Shown: one piece after another, positions 1 through 9,800 of the stretch
How positions within the stretch are numbered: the first letter of the stretch is position 1
Layout of the letters: each line of letters begins with the position of its first letter
DNA from: Deltaproteobacteria bacterium
GTDB taxonomy: Bacteria; Desulfobacterota; Binatia; UBA1149; JAJCZL01
Assembly (NCBI GenBank): GCA_029262415.1
Contig: JAJCZL010000027.1
Location: 62,001-126,000, forward strand
Direction: 5' to 3'
DNA: 64,000 nucleotides
Position numbers and translations under genes: made by a program
The notes under the pieces: generated by a model
Database searches by the model: none
Told to the model about the DNA's origin: nothing
What the model saw: only the letters and a program-made list of their open reading frames with translations

Positions 1-3
1 TAT

Positions 4-24
4 GCTCGTGCTACGAGCGGTTTT
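4..24 (+). terminator. possible terminator hairpin at window start
   Basis: A perfect 6-bp stem (GCTCGT at 4-9 with ACGAGC at 13-18, 3-base loop) is followed by GG and four T. It could end a gene lying before the window. The stem is short and the T run weak. Confidence 0.2.
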
Positions 25-352
25 ACAGCCGCACCTCAGGTCGTAGCGTGTCGGGCAACCGGCCCGTTCAGGGTCGGCGCCCGTTAGCAGCTCGTCCGAC
101 AACAATATCAGGCTGTATGCGGGGGCGCTGCTCTGATCGCATAGCGTCGGAAAAAGGCTGCGCACGGGAACCCGGGAAGCCGCAAACCCTTGGCAACGGC
201 GGCTTTCCGACTCCGGCGGAGAAGCCGTGGTGTTGAGACAGCGCGGGGCGGACGCTACCCTCAGGACCCGTCGGACTAGACCGTGCGCAGCAGGCGGCGC
301 CGAATGCGCTGGTGCGGACAGCGGGTCGAGCCGGCGCAACGAGAGGAGAGTC
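25..352. other. stretch without a recognisable gene
   Basis: No frame in this stretch reads like a protein, and I see no tRNA cloverleaf, riboswitch core or RNase P motif. There are GC-rich imperfect inverted repeats around 200-235. A purine-rich Shine-Dalgarno-like GAGAGGAGAG sits at the right edge, just before an ATG at 353. Confidence 0.4.
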
Positions 353-469
353 ATGGCAGCGATAAAGGCCCACGGCGCGTATATTCGGTCTCATCGTCGG
401 CAATCCGGTGCTTTATCAGACGAATTGGCAGTAGGCCCGGCAAAGGTCGTCGGGCGTTCGGGAGCCTAA
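353..469 (+). CDS. possible 38-residue leader or small protein
   Basis: A short frame opens at ATG 353 directly after a strong Shine-Dalgarno-like purine run and ends with TAA at 467-469, four bases before the TTG start of the SirB1-type gene. The product would be basic with no recognisable motif. Its only support is the ribosome-binding site and the tight spacing. It may be a leader that helps translate the next gene, or chance. No relative is recognised. Confidence 0.25.
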   Translation: MAAIKAHGAYIRSHRRQSGALSDELAVGPAKVVGRSGA

Positions 470-473
470 GCAC

Positions 474-1184
474 TTGCGTCAAAGAGAACCGCTGCGGTGC
501 GAGTCTCATCCGGCAGTCGAGATGCTGGCAGACCTGGTCACCCGCGAGGACGCCGCGATCGACCTACCTGCTGCAGCACTCGCGATCGCGCGCGTGCACT
601 ACCGTGAACTGGACCCGCTTTCATCCCTGGAGTCGTTGCGGCGCGTGTGTGCCGATGCCGCCCAACACATGGCTGCGGTCGATTGTGAAGATGCCGTCGC
701 GGAGCTGAGTTCGTTCTTCTCGGGTACGCTCGGCTTTCATGGCAACTCCAAGGATTACAACGACCCGCGCAACAGTTTCTTAAACGAGGTTTTGGTGCGA
801 CGTACCGGGTTGCCGATCACGCTTGCGGTGGTCTATATCGAAGTGGCCGCGGCATGTGGGATAGAGTGCGATGGGATCGGTTTTCCCGGGCACTTTCTCG
901 TGCGCGAACTGACCGGTGGCCGAGTCATCGATCCGTTTCACAAGGGACGCGAACTCAATGAGCCGGACTGCCATCGTCTCTTGGAGCGACAGGGACTGCC
1001 GCCGGACCGCTGGCGCGAGGAGTTCCTGCATAGCGCAAGCAAGAGCGATGTCCTCATCCGTCTGCTCAACAATCTGCACCGGTACTACGCAGGCGCCGAG
1101 GACCGCGAACGTCTCGGTGTGGTGATTGAAATGGTGCGGCTGGTGCGTGCTTCGCGCGGCACCGGCGGCGGCATGATGCACTGA
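474..1184 (+). CDS. SirB1/transglutaminase-like family protein
   Basis: A 236-residue protein of the SirB1 N-terminal / transglutaminase-like family. Family signatures are visible: a DPRNSFLN block at about 97-104, the G(I/L)PITLAVVY stretch at 112-121, FPGHFLVR at 137-144 and DPFHKG at 153-158. A predicted thiol-protease-type cysteine is not obvious in the PGH block, as in many members. Biochemical function is unknown for most of this family, which is often found near peptidoglycan, tRNA-modification or stress genes. The TTG start at 474 follows the small frame by four bases. An internal ATG at 522 would also leave the whole domain intact. The next gene on this strand is 415 bases away, so it is probably a single unit. 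Confidence 0.8.
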   Translation: MRQREPLRCESHPAVEMLADLVTREDAAIDLPAAALAIARVHYRELDPLSSLESLRRVCADAAQHMAAVDCEDAVAELSSFFSGTLGFHGNSKDYNDPRNSFLNEVLVRRTGLPITLAVVYIEVAAACGIECDGIGFPGHFLVRELTGGRVIDPFHKGRELNEPDCHRLLERQGLPPDRWREEFLHSASKSDVLIRLLNNLHRYYAGAEDRERLGVVIEMVRLVRASRGTGGGMMH

Positions 1185-1196
1185 GATTGGGCTGCC

Positions 1197-1514
1197 CTAT
1201 TGGCAGTTTTCGCGCAGCGGTTTTGTCCGCGAGCACGCCATCGAGTCGGTCACCCCCGACGAGACGAACGCGCACGCGTTGGTGATCGCGCCCTGCCTGG
1301 CTTCTTCAATGCTCACGGCACTCACGGTTCTGCACTTCTCGCGTCCCCGGTAAGCGATGCATACCTCGCAGGAGTGTCCCTGTAGGTTCATCGTTTGCCA
1401 CGCGAGGACACCGGCGATAGCGGCCATGAGAGCGAGGCCGAGAATCCCGACCCGGGTAAGCCCGAGGGAGCCCGGAAACTGTTTGGGTGGCTGTATGGGT
1501 GGGGTCGGTATCAT
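1197..1514 (-). CDS. small single-pass membrane protein, cysteine-rich
   Basis: A 105-residue protein starting at ATG 1514. A Pro-rich cytoplasmic head (about 20 residues) is followed by one hydrophobic segment (about 22-41) and an exported-looking tail with seven cysteines, including a CxxC (SCEVC) and a final ENCQ. No family is recognised. The open frame extends upstream to 1808, but the upstream part is Arg-rich shadow sequence antisense to the HEAT-repeat gene, so the ATG at 1514 is preferred. It converges with the SirB1-type gene, 12 bases apart. The tail could be a small disulphide-stabilised periplasmic domain (inference). Confidence 0.6.
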   Translation of the reverse strand: MIPTPPIQPPKQFPGSLGLTRVGILGLALMAAIAGVLAWQTMNLQGHSCEVCIAYRGREKCRTVSAVSIEEARQGAITNACAFVSSGVTDSMACSRTKPLRENCQ

Positions 1515-1598
1515 GCGCGGACCATAGCGCCTGCCGCTGCGCCGGACAACGTCGACCCCTTCCGTGCACCGTCGCGCAGTGCCCGCTATGCTTGCCGC

Positions 1599-2441
1599 GT
1601 GGTGAGCAGCCAATCCGAGACCCGCATCGTTGACGCACTCGCCGACGCCGCCCGCCGCGACCAAGCGCTTGTGGCGCTTTCGGCCCGGTCCGGGCGCTTG
1701 GAGGCCGCCGCCTTCGACGCCGTTTTCGCGCTGCTGACCGTCGCGACCAAGACCACGCGCCGTCTGGCCGCGGGTGCACTTGCCGCCGCGGTGGGCGATC
1801 CCGCACACGACTGCGCGTTGCGTGCCGGTTTGGCAAGCAATGACCCACTGCAGAGTTGGGGGGTGTGCTTCGCGTTCGCGTCTGCCGGTGAGAGCGGTCG
1901 TGAGGTCTGCCTGGCCGCGCTGCGTGCACTTGAACTAGACGATGGCGACGTGCGCTGGGCGGCAGCCGAGATCGTCGCAGCCGCAATACCCGGCGATGAC
2001 GGATTCGCGCGCGCGGTCGGCGAGACCGCGTCGGCGGGCGGGGCCAATGCCCGCAAGATGGCGCTTTACTGCTTACGCGACGCGGGTGTACCTGCGATAC
2101 AGCTTTACCTCGACGCGCTCGATGCTACCGATCCGGGTGTGAAGCTCGCGGGCTTGGCCGGTTTGCAGCGCTGCGGTCGGGAGTGTCGCGCGGACAGCGT
2201 TGTTCGCGTTATTACGTGTCTGCGCGCCGACACCGACTGTGGTGTCCGCCGCGCGGCAGCCGCGACACTCGGACGTATCACCGATTTGTCTGTAGATACG
2301 CCGGCGCGCGCCGCGCTCGACGAAGCCGCCGCGAATCTTAAAGATCGCGATTTGGCGCGCGCCGCACGACAGGCGCTCGCTATGCACGGGCCCCGATCAC
2401 CGGTAACCCGATCACCAGTCAAAGGAGTCCCCAATGGCTGA
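1599..2441 (+). CDS. HEAT-repeat-like helical repeat protein
   Basis: About 280 residues, almost entirely Ala/Leu/Arg-rich helical repeats of roughly 30 residues with the Asp-Pro and Arg-Ala-Ala turns of HEAT/armadillo-like proteins (for example LDATDPGVKLAGLAGL and DCGVRRAAAATLGR). Such proteins are binding scaffolds, and the partner cannot be read from sequence. The start is uncertain. GTG 1599 (or GTG 1602) is chosen because the frame further upstream (to 1395) reads as low-quality sequence antisense to the small membrane protein. The stop overlaps the start of the pterin dehydratase gene by eight bases, so the two are probably cotranscribed. Confidence 0.65.
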   Translation: MVSSQSETRIVDALADAARRDQALVALSARSGRLEAAAFDAVFALLTVATKTTRRLAAGALAAAVGDPAHDCALRAGLASNDPLQSWGVCFAFASAGESGREVCLAALRALELDDGDVRWAAAEIVAAAIPGDDGFARAVGETASAGGANARKMALYCLRDAGVPAIQLYLDALDATDPGVKLAGLAGLQRCGRECRADSVVRVITCLRADTDCGVRRAAAATLGRITDLSVDTPARAALDEAAANLKDRDLARAARQALAMHGPRSPVTRSPVKGVPNG

Positions 2442-2772
2442 CACGTCAGAGACGCTTGCCGACCGTCACTGTATTCCATGCCGGGGCGGAGTCCCGCCAC
2501 TAACCGAGGAAGCGATCGTGCCCCTACTCGCGCAACTCACCGGCTGGGAAGTCGAGGGTGGCCACCATCTGACCAAGAGCTATGCTTTCGCTGATTTTGC
2601 CGAGGCCTTGACGTTTGTGAACCGAGTTGCGGAAGTTGCAGAGATCGAGGGCCACCACCCCGATGTCTTCCTTGCGTGGGGCAAGGTCCGGCTCGAGGTG
2701 TGGACCCACAAGATCGATGGTCTGACCGAGAGTGACTTCGTGTTTGCGGCAAAAGCCGACGAGGTCTCCTAA
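2434..2772 (+). CDS. phhB: 4a-hydroxytetrahydrobiopterin dehydratase (PCD/DCoH)
   Basis: A 112-residue pterin-4a-carbinolamine dehydratase. It dehydrates 4a-hydroxytetrahydrobiopterin, recycling the cofactor of aromatic amino acid hydroxylases. The family signature EGHHP is at 72-76, with the third histidine in WTHKIDGLTESD at about 90-101, so the three catalytic histidines are present. The N-terminal CIPCRGG block is common in bacterial members. The ATG at 2434 has AAAGGAG seven bases upstream. No aromatic hydroxylase is visible nearby, so the substrate source is unknown. It converges on the secreted anchor/dockerin gene with a one-base gap. Confidence 0.93.
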   Translation: MADTSETLADRHCIPCRGGVPPLTEEAIVPLLAQLTGWEVEGGHHLTKSYAFADFAEALTFVNRVAEVAEIEGHHPDVFLAWGKVRLEVWTHKIDGLTESDFVFAAKADEVS

Positions 2773-2773
2773 C

Positions 2774-4612
2774 TCAGTTTTGGCCGCAGCGCCGGCCGGT
2801 AGAGACCTGCGCGACAGCCATTCTCAACACGCGTAACGCGTCGCTGGCGGTGACTTTGCCGTCTGAATCGGCGTCACACAGAGACGTTTCGCACTTTCCC
2901 TTTGCGCCCACGGCGAAGCGCAAAACGAGGACCGCATCGGTGGCGGTCACCGCACCGGTGCCGTTGGCGTCACCGCACGAGAGGGCGCAGGACTGTAGAC
3001 AGGAATCGATAGTGAAGCGGAGTTCGTCGATCCCCGCCGACCCGAACACGCTCACCCGGACCTTCGCAGCCGAAGGGGCGTCGGAGAAAAACGCCGTGGC
3101 AGCACCGTTGCCGCCGGTCTTAGGGAGAACAATGATACCGGCGACCGAGTCGTCCGCCTGAACAAACTCGATTTCTGCGGCCCGTTCGTGGTCTTCGACG
3201 TCGATGATGGTCAACTCGGATACCGTCACCGAACCGACCGAGGAGAAGTCGATCTCGAAGGTGCTGTGCTGCGCACCCTGGTCGTCTGGATCGTCGATGA
3301 GTCCATCTCCGTTGTCGTCGATGAGGTCTTTGGCGACGATCGCAATCATGCCGAGCCCGCGGTCGTTGGGCGCCTCGCCGGCTGCAGAACCTCCGGCGCC
3401 GACGCCGGGCCCAGCGAACTCCTCGTTGGGCGTTCCAAGGTCGGGGTCGTTGCCCGAACAACCGCCTGGGCACGACGAGTCAAACACCACTGCAGCGTTC
3501 TCGCCGGGGAGCAGCGGGTTGAAGGCCGAGATTGTGATCGGACCTACGCCCGCGGCTGAGAATACCTCGCCGAGGTGGGTTCCTGCGGGCAAACCTTCGA
3601 AGTCGATGACTTGGTTGCAGCGCGTCGTGGGAGGGCACTGCAGCGCCTCGCTGGTGCAAGCCGCTGAGCAACCGTCGCCGGGATTTCTATTACCGTCGTC
3701 GCAGTCTTCTCCGGCGCCAAGTGTCCCATCGGCGCACTTGCTGACGATGGGCGCTTGACAGAGCGCGTCACGAACGCAGCGAAGGTCGTCGAAGAGCGCC
3801 GCGGATGAGAACCTGCCGTCGCTTGCATCGCTTACGATCAACGTGAGCGTATGGATGCCGCCGGTAGAGCCGTCGCACGAGAGCGGCGTGCACGCCGTAA
3901 GCGTCCCGGTACGCCCCGAATCGTCGCCCGGGGTTTGCGTGAATTCGGCTTCCCAACCCGGGGTCTGGTCTGCAGCGTCGCAACCGATGTCGCTGCAGAG
4001 TTCCAGAAACGGCGAATTCACATTGGTCATGGCACCGTCCGCGTCCAGCGCAACCGCGCAGCCACCCTCAGCAGGGGTGGCATCGCAGATCGGAGAAAGT
4101 GCCAGCGGGGCCCCATCCAGGAACGCTTGCACATAGTCGCTGAAGACGCTGCCGACGAACTCGGGGAATTCGTAGGTCAGGAAGTCGTAGCGAAAACTGA
4201 GTGCGGATATGTCGGAACCGCTGAAGTCGAAGGTGAGCTCTAGGATCGCTTGGTCGTCGCGGCAAAAACCTTGTCCAATATCGATGTCGGAGATCTCGCC
4301 CGGCCGGTCGGGGTCGCCGTTGGCGAGCACGACAAAGTCGGCGCCGTCGGCAGGGAATTCGCTTGCGCCGTAAGTGGAGCGTACCGAGGCTTGAAAAGGT
4401 GCGGCTACGCTGAGTTTCGCATCGACTAAAAAGGGACGGCAGTTAAACGACAGGTTCGTCGCAAGGATCGACTCAGCCGCGAGCGCCGCGTCGGCCTGCG
4501 TCTGCCTCGTTATCGAGGTGTCGCCGGGAATAGTCTGTGCGTTTGCGCGGACGGCTAAAAAAACCGAGCCTGCCAGCGCTACTGCGACAAGCCGTCGCTT
4601 GTCTTGTGGCAT
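2774..4612 (-). CDS. secreted anchor-domain / Myxo-Cys-repeat / dockerin-like protein
   Basis: A 612-residue exported protein. Residues 1-25 form a classical signal peptide (KRR, hydrophobic core, ANAQ). Residues about 30-280 resemble a choice-of-anchor-L type beta domain. Residues about 295-325 carry a Myxococcus cysteine-rich repeat (GEDCDDGN, GDGCS). A second choice-of-anchor-like beta region with acidic DDNGDGLIDDPDD calcium-type loops occupies about 340-540. The last 55 residues are two dockerin-like repeats (GDANGTGAVTATDA and DADSDGKVTASDA). Such architecture is typical of large cell-surface or secreted proteins of delta-type bacteria. No catalytic domain is recognised. It is transcribed alone. 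Confidence 0.75.
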   Translation of the reverse strand: MPQDKRRLVAVALAGSVFLAVRANAQTIPGDTSITRQTQADAALAAESILATNLSFNCRPFLVDAKLSVAAPFQASVRSTYGASEFPADGADFVVLANGDPDRPGEISDIDIGQGFCRDDQAILELTFDFSGSDISALSFRYDFLTYEFPEFVGSVFSDYVQAFLDGAPLALSPICDATPAEGGCAVALDADGAMTNVNSPFLELCSDIGCDAADQTPGWEAEFTQTPGDDSGRTGTLTACTPLSCDGSTGGIHTLTLIVSDASDGRFSSAALFDDLRCVRDALCQAPIVSKCADGTLGAGEDCDDGNRNPGDGCSAACTSEALQCPPTTRCNQVIDFEGLPAGTHLGEVFSAAGVGPITISAFNPLLPGENAAVVFDSSCPGGCSGNDPDLGTPNEEFAGPGVGAGGSAAGEAPNDRGLGMIAIVAKDLIDDNGDGLIDDPDDQGAQHSTFEIDFSSVGSVTVSELTIIDVEDHERAAEIEFVQADDSVAGIIVLPKTGGNGAATAFFSDAPSAAKVRVSVFGSAGIDELRFTIDSCLQSCALSCGDANGTGAVTATDAVLVLRFAVGAKGKCETSLCDADSDGKVTASDALRVLRMAVAQVSTGRRCGQN

Positions 4613-4736
4613 GGGGTCCCTCCTCTACTCGGGGCCGTGAACTCTGAACCCCTAAGCATTATGCGCTCCCGTAGAGTTGCGTGCCACTAAACTCCGCGCC
4701 GACTGCGCCGGATCGACTTCTGGTTTGTGCTCTTGG

Positions 4737-6851
4737 TTACTGGTGGGACGTGCGCCCGCTCTCACCGGCGGCTTCGGCCGCGCGCAGAGCCAAGCGCGTT
4801 CCGATCCGGCCGAGGATCGAGTCGGGATGCTGGTTGCGAAAGGCAAAGCCTGCTGCGGTTGCCTCAACAGAACTTCTTGACGCAGCCAGACGGTCGCGCA
4901 GCCCGGCGAGAGACGCGACCTCGGCGCGAAAACTCCGCGGGTGTCGAGCGGCGAAGGCCGCGTAGACTCCCGGTCCGGCCGCGAGTTCCCGGTACGCGTC
5001 AAGATGGGGAAGGACCGCGGCCTCGAGCGCACTCCACTCGATCCGGGTCTCGAGCGTGAGTTGGTTCAGCAGCGGTTGGTAGTCTTGGTATTCGCTGTGT
5101 GCGCGGTCGAGTGCAGACGCGGCCATAAGAGCGAGGAGCGACCCGGGCGAGGTTGCGCTGTTGCCTCTCTGCGCGCAGGGATATGTAGCGATGATCGCAC
5201 GAATGTATTGCTCAGTGTCGTCGAGGTCGGCGCGGGCGATCTCTGCTGCGGACATGAACTGGCCACAGGCCAGAGCCCAGTCGCCGAGGCTACGTGCCTG
5301 TTCGCCGAGCGCGAATTCTTTGTCGAAAGCACTTTGCGGCTGCTTGGTGAAGTAACGGAGGATTTCGGCGTGCAGAAGAGTTGCCGCGACGAAGATACGC
5401 GCTTCGCCGGTAGGCGAATCCGAGTTCAGCCGGCCGGCCGCGTAGCGTGGCGCCAAGGATCGTTCGATGCGCGTGAGTTCGCGGATCGAAGCGAAGTAGT
5501 CGGCATTCTTGAACATTGCCACTGCGCGAAAGTAGCGTGGTACCGTGCCGGCAGCGGACGGGCTCGGTCCATAGGGCCCCCCGGGGATCTCATGGGCGAG
5601 ACGCGAGTCACCGGCGATGCTGGTGACAGCCGTCAGGTGGCGGGCTCCCGCGTTCGCGGTGACGAAATCGGTGATGCCGTCCGCGTTCAGATCTGCGGCT
5701 GCGGCTGCGCGCGGTATTGCCCCGACACGAATCGGTCGCGCAGAGGCGAACGTGCTGCGCGGGGTTCCGTAAAGCAGTACGAGGTTGTCAGGATTGTTCG
5801 TGAGCACTGCAATGTCGTCGTTGCCGTCCGAGTTGAAGTCGTCGGCGATCACGAATCGTGGTGACGGACCGACGCCGAGTTTGGCGAACAACCGGAAAGC
5901 AGCCGCGCCCGAGCCGAGAAGTACGTGTACCATGCCGGTTTCGAAAATTGGCGCTGCCAGATCTGCGCGGCCGTCTTTGTTGAAGTCGCCGTGCCCGGGC
6001 TGCCCGGCGTGAATGCCGAATGCCCCTGCCTCTTGCGCGGGTTCGAGGGAGCGCCCTCCGGAGTTCAGTATCAAGGAAATCCCCGTGCTGTTCGGCACGG
6101 TCAGCGCGACGTCGGGACGCCGGTCGCCGTTAAAGTCGCCGAGCGTCAATCCGGTAATCCCGTGAGGCTGTGCCGTGGTGGCGAACTTGGAGAAGCCGCC
6201 GCGGCCGTCGTTGAACGATATCGCAAGCAGCCCGCCTTCGGATGCTGCGATCAGATCCGGGTGGCTGTCGCCGTCGATATCGGCGAGTTCGACGCTGATC
6301 GGCCCATTGCGCAGCGGGTAGTCGGTGCGCGGACCGAACACGCCGTCGCCGTCGGAGGCGATCACTGTGACGGTGTCGGCTTCGTGGTTAGCCACCGCGA
6401 TGTCGTTGTCGCCGTCACTGTCGATGTCGGCCAGCGCGACCGATGAGAGGCCCGGCGGCGTTACGATGTCGTGGACGGTGTAGGAGGCGGGGCCGACGGG
6501 GTCGGGTTTGCCGCGCAAGTACAAGCGAATGTAGCCCTCGCGCGGCTGCGCATCTTCATCGCCCGAGCCTACCGCGACAATGTCGAGAACCCCATCGGCG
6601 TCGATGTCGGCAACCGCGACCGCGATCGCGCGCGCGTGCGCGGGAAAGGCAAGCTCAGTTGTCCGGTAGTCGGGGACAGTCCAGCCGGGGGGCAGCAGTC
6701 GCATCTGCGGTGGCGAATCGGCGCAGCTCAAGCAGAGCCCAGCCGATGCAAAGCAAAAGCAAGCGGCCATAACCGCTCGGAGCGGCCGATCCAGCAGCTG
6801 CGTAGTGCGCCCGAGTCTTTCAAGGAAGGCTACCGCCGCTACTCCGGTCAC
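4737..6851 (-). CDS. FG-GAP/VCBS seven-repeat propeller protein with helical C-terminus
   Basis: A 704-residue protein. After an N-terminal hydrophobic, Cys-containing segment (about 28-43, probable signal or lipoprotein-type anchor) come seven repeats, each with a D-x-D/N-x-D-G-x-x-D calcium-type loop (DIDADGVLD, DIDSDGDND, DIDGDSHPD, DFNGDRRPD, DFNKDGRAD, DFNSDGNDD, DLNADGITD). Seven repeats fit a seven-bladed beta-propeller of the integrin-alpha/FG-GAP type, used for extracellular binding. Residues about 430-704 are a predicted helical, Ala/Arg-rich region not matched to a family. The start is GTG at 6851, overlapping the stop of the Lhr helicase gene by four bases (GTGA), which suggests translational coupling. 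That is an odd pairing of helicase and surface protein. Confidence 0.75.
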   Translation of the reverse strand: MTGVAAVAFLERLGRTTQLLDRPLRAVMAACFCFASAGLCLSCADSPPQMRLLPPGWTVPDYRTTELAFPAHARAIAVAVADIDADGVLDIVAVGSGDEDAQPREGYIRLYLRGKPDPVGPASYTVHDIVTPPGLSSVALADIDSDGDNDIAVANHEADTVTVIASDGDGVFGPRTDYPLRNGPISVELADIDGDSHPDLIAASEGGLLAISFNDGRGGFSKFATTAQPHGITGLTLGDFNGDRRPDVALTVPNSTGISLILNSGGRSLEPAQEAGAFGIHAGQPGHGDFNKDGRADLAAPIFETGMVHVLLGSGAAAFRLFAKLGVGPSPRFVIADDFNSDGNDDIAVLTNNPDNLVLLYGTPRSTFASARPIRVGAIPRAAAAADLNADGITDFVTANAGARHLTAVTSIAGDSRLAHEIPGGPYGPSPSAAGTVPRYFRAVAMFKNADYFASIRELTRIERSLAPRYAAGRLNSDSPTGEARIFVAATLLHAEILRYFTKQPQSAFDKEFALGEQARSLGDWALACGQFMSAAEIARADLDDTEQYIRAIIATYPCAQRGNSATSPGSLLALMAASALDRAHSEYQDYQPLLNQLTLETRIEWSALEAAVLPHLDAYRELAAGPGVYAAFAARHPRSFRAEVASLAGLRDRLAASRSSVEATAAGFAFRNQHPDSILGRIGTRLALRAAEAAGESGRTSHQ

Positions 6852-9800
6852 GTAGTCTGACCCCTTTGCCGAGCACGCAGTCTGCTACGAACCTCTCCCA
6901 ACTCGCCCACATCGATGGTCTCACCTCCGCTAATCGCCAAAACCTGGAGAGAATTAGGGGAGACGCGTGGACCCGGCGTGAGGATCCCCTCGAGGTTCAA
7001 GGGATCAGCGGCAGCAACAATCAGAGTTGTCGGGTGGCCTGGCATTCGCCGTAGGCTGCGCAGGGTTTCGAGCGCTTCGGGCAGCGCGAACTGTTCGCCG
7101 ACGAAACCGGCTACGAAGCGGCCCCCGCGCACCTCTGCGCGGGCTTCCATGGCTCGCAAACTTCGCAGGATCGAACGCCACGGGGGAAGCGAGCGTTCTC
7201 TGGCGCAAACGTCTCGAAACACGACACCGTAGCGTGCGAGCAGGCGGCGGGCTGCGGCCTCGGCACGTTCGGTATCGGCGCTTTGCGCACTACACGCGGC
7301 GCGTAGCAGTGACCAACGGCCGACGGGCATCAACCGTCGCGTCCGGCCGCCGGTGACGGCGCGTAGGTGTGCCCTGCGTCGCGATGCGGAAGCGCCGGGT
7401 TTGCGCTTGGATTCCGGCATGAGGAGAGTTCTCAGGCCGGCCACCCCGTCACCCGTAACCGCGCCGGCCGAGACCAGCTGCCACAGCGCATCCTCGATTT
7501 CGCTCGGCAGGCGTCCGGTTGTTTGTGCGAGTTCGTTCAAGAAACTTGCGCCGCGTGACTCGAGCGTATCCAGAACCTCGGTCGCGGTTTGCGAGAGGCG
7601 GCTTCGCCACCCCTCTTGGTCCTCGCTCGGCGGCACGAGGATCAGCGGCATGTCCGCGCGTAGAAAGAACGCCAGCGGTGCCGAGCGGGTCGGTGCACTG
7701 TGTCTGCGTCGTGGCGCGCCCGGTTTGGATTCGGCTTCGGCCGGTGAAAGGCGGCCCCATACTATCTCGCCCGAGAGACAGAGCTGTTCTAGGTCGGCTG
7801 GGTCGTAATCCTTTATGCGCGCGGGCAGAACGTCGCGCTCCCAGCCCGGACCGGGCAGCTCGATCCCCTGTAGCTGTTCGAGTACGGCGCGAATGCCCTC
7901 GCGGCCGTGCAGTTGAGTGCCGGGTTCTAGGTGTTGCCAGCGCAACAGGAAGCGTATGAACTCAACGGGCGAAACCGGTTCTATTTCCGCCCGCAGCCGT
8001 CCGAGCGTGAAACGGTGGATTCTCGCGAGTAGGCTGCGTTCGCACCACTCGATCGGCGGTTGGTGCAGTTGGTCGGCTGCGCCGTAGGTGAAGTTTCCTT
8101 GCAGCACGCGGCCTTCATTTTCGAGCCCGGCCAGCGCGATTTGCACGGAAGTCTCCGTGCGGCCGAGATGTGCGGCGAGTGCTGCGGCGGTTACCGGCCC
8201 AAGCGCGTCCATCCAACCGCGAACAGTCGTGAGCAGCGCACGCTGCTCGTCGTGGGTCTCATCGGCACGGTGTTGCCAGGCTGAGCGCGGTGGTTGCGGC
8301 TCAAACCGTGCGCCGGCGAATAACGCGCGCATCTCGGGGGCCTTCTCCGAGGCGGCGACGAATGTCTGCTCTAGGGTACGCACAAAGAATGCGCGGCGTT
8401 CTTCGACGAGCACTACCACGTGCGGCTCCCAATCCTCGAGCCGGTCGCTGCGTATGTAGACCAGCGACAGTAGGGCGTCGTGGACTTCGTCGCGATCGCG
8501 CGCATCGGGCCACGCTTGGCGGCGGACTTCTTCGATGGCAGAGGCGTCGAGTCTGCCCAGACCGCCGGCTAGATCGGGATCGGTTCGACGCAGCGAGACG
8601 GCCCGTGCGCGGCGTTCTTCCAGGGGGGCGTCGTCGAGGAACGCATATGGATTCGCGTTGAGGATCTCATGCGACATAGGTGAAGGTGCAGCGGTTTCGA
8701 CCGCGATGGCGCGGATGCTGCCGTCGGCGAACCCGTCGATAAGGGCGCCGAGGGCGTCGACATCCATGGCCTCTTCGAGACAGTCGCGCATCGTTTCGTT
8801 TACAAGAGGGTGGTCGGGTAGCTCGATGTCACCCGCGCGGTTGTCTTGGCAGCCTAGTTGCGCGGGGAACACTGCGCCGAGCAGGTCTTCGGCGCGCATG
8901 CGTTGGATCGGCATCGGTACGCGCCGGCCACCCATGTGCCTGAGCAGTGCGAGCGATCGTGTCGCGTTCCAGCGCCAGCGGTTGGTGAACATCGGAGATG
9001 CCAGTGATGCCTGCGCGAGGTCCTCTCTGTAGGTGCTGCGGTTGAGCATCGAGAATACGTTTGCCAGCGGAAAGCTGTGCTGTTCTCCTAGCGAGAGCAC
9101 TACGCCGTCGTCTGTTGCAGCGGCTTGCAGCTCGAAGTCGAAGCTGCGGCAGAACTTCTTACGCAGCGCCAAGCCCAGTGCGCGGTTAACGCGGCCGCCG
9201 AACGGCGCGTGCAAGACGAGTTGCATACCGCCCGCCTCATCGAAGAAGCGTTCGGCAATTACGGTGTCACGTGCCGGAACGGTTCCGAGCACGGCAACCG
9301 TATCGCGGACGTAATCGATCAGCTGAACGGCTCCCTCGGCATCGACACGGCACTCGTGCTGTAGGCGCAGTTGCAACGCGTCCTGATCGCCCAGGCCGGC
9401 CTCGATATCTCGGCGCAGTTGAGTGACGGCGTCCGAGAGTTCTTCGCTACGGGCGGGTGCCTCGCCCAACCAAAACGGGATTGTCGGTGGTGCGCCTTGC
9501 GCATCGATGACGCGGATCTGGCCGTTGGTCACGCGCTTGATTCGCCACGAGCGATTGCCGAGCAGGAAGATGTCCCCGGTGAGGCTTTCCACCGCAAAGT
9601 CTTCGTTGACGGTGCCCACGAAGGTCTCGGCCGGTTCCTCGATCACGCGAAAGTCGGCGGTGTCGGGGATCGCACCGCCGCTGGTGATCGCCGCGAGCCG
9701 TGCCCCGCGTCGCGCGCGCAGATGTCCGCCCACGCGATCGTAGTGCAAATGGGCGCTTTTGCGCCCGCGCTTGGTGGAGATGCCTTCCGCGAGTGTTTCC

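Noticed and set aside
1-352. Structured RNA (RNase P, tmRNA, 6S or cobalamin riboswitch)
   Set aside because: GC-rich hairpins and a GGGAAGCC-like run are present, but none of the conserved cores of these RNAs could be found.
1395-1598. Upstream extension of the HEAT-repeat gene
   Set aside because: It lies antisense to the small membrane protein and to a noncoding gap and has no repeat character. GTG 1599 is a better start.
2774-4612. Cellulosome component
   Set aside because: The dockerin-like units are not accompanied by any cohesin, glycoside hydrolase or scaffoldin in the window.
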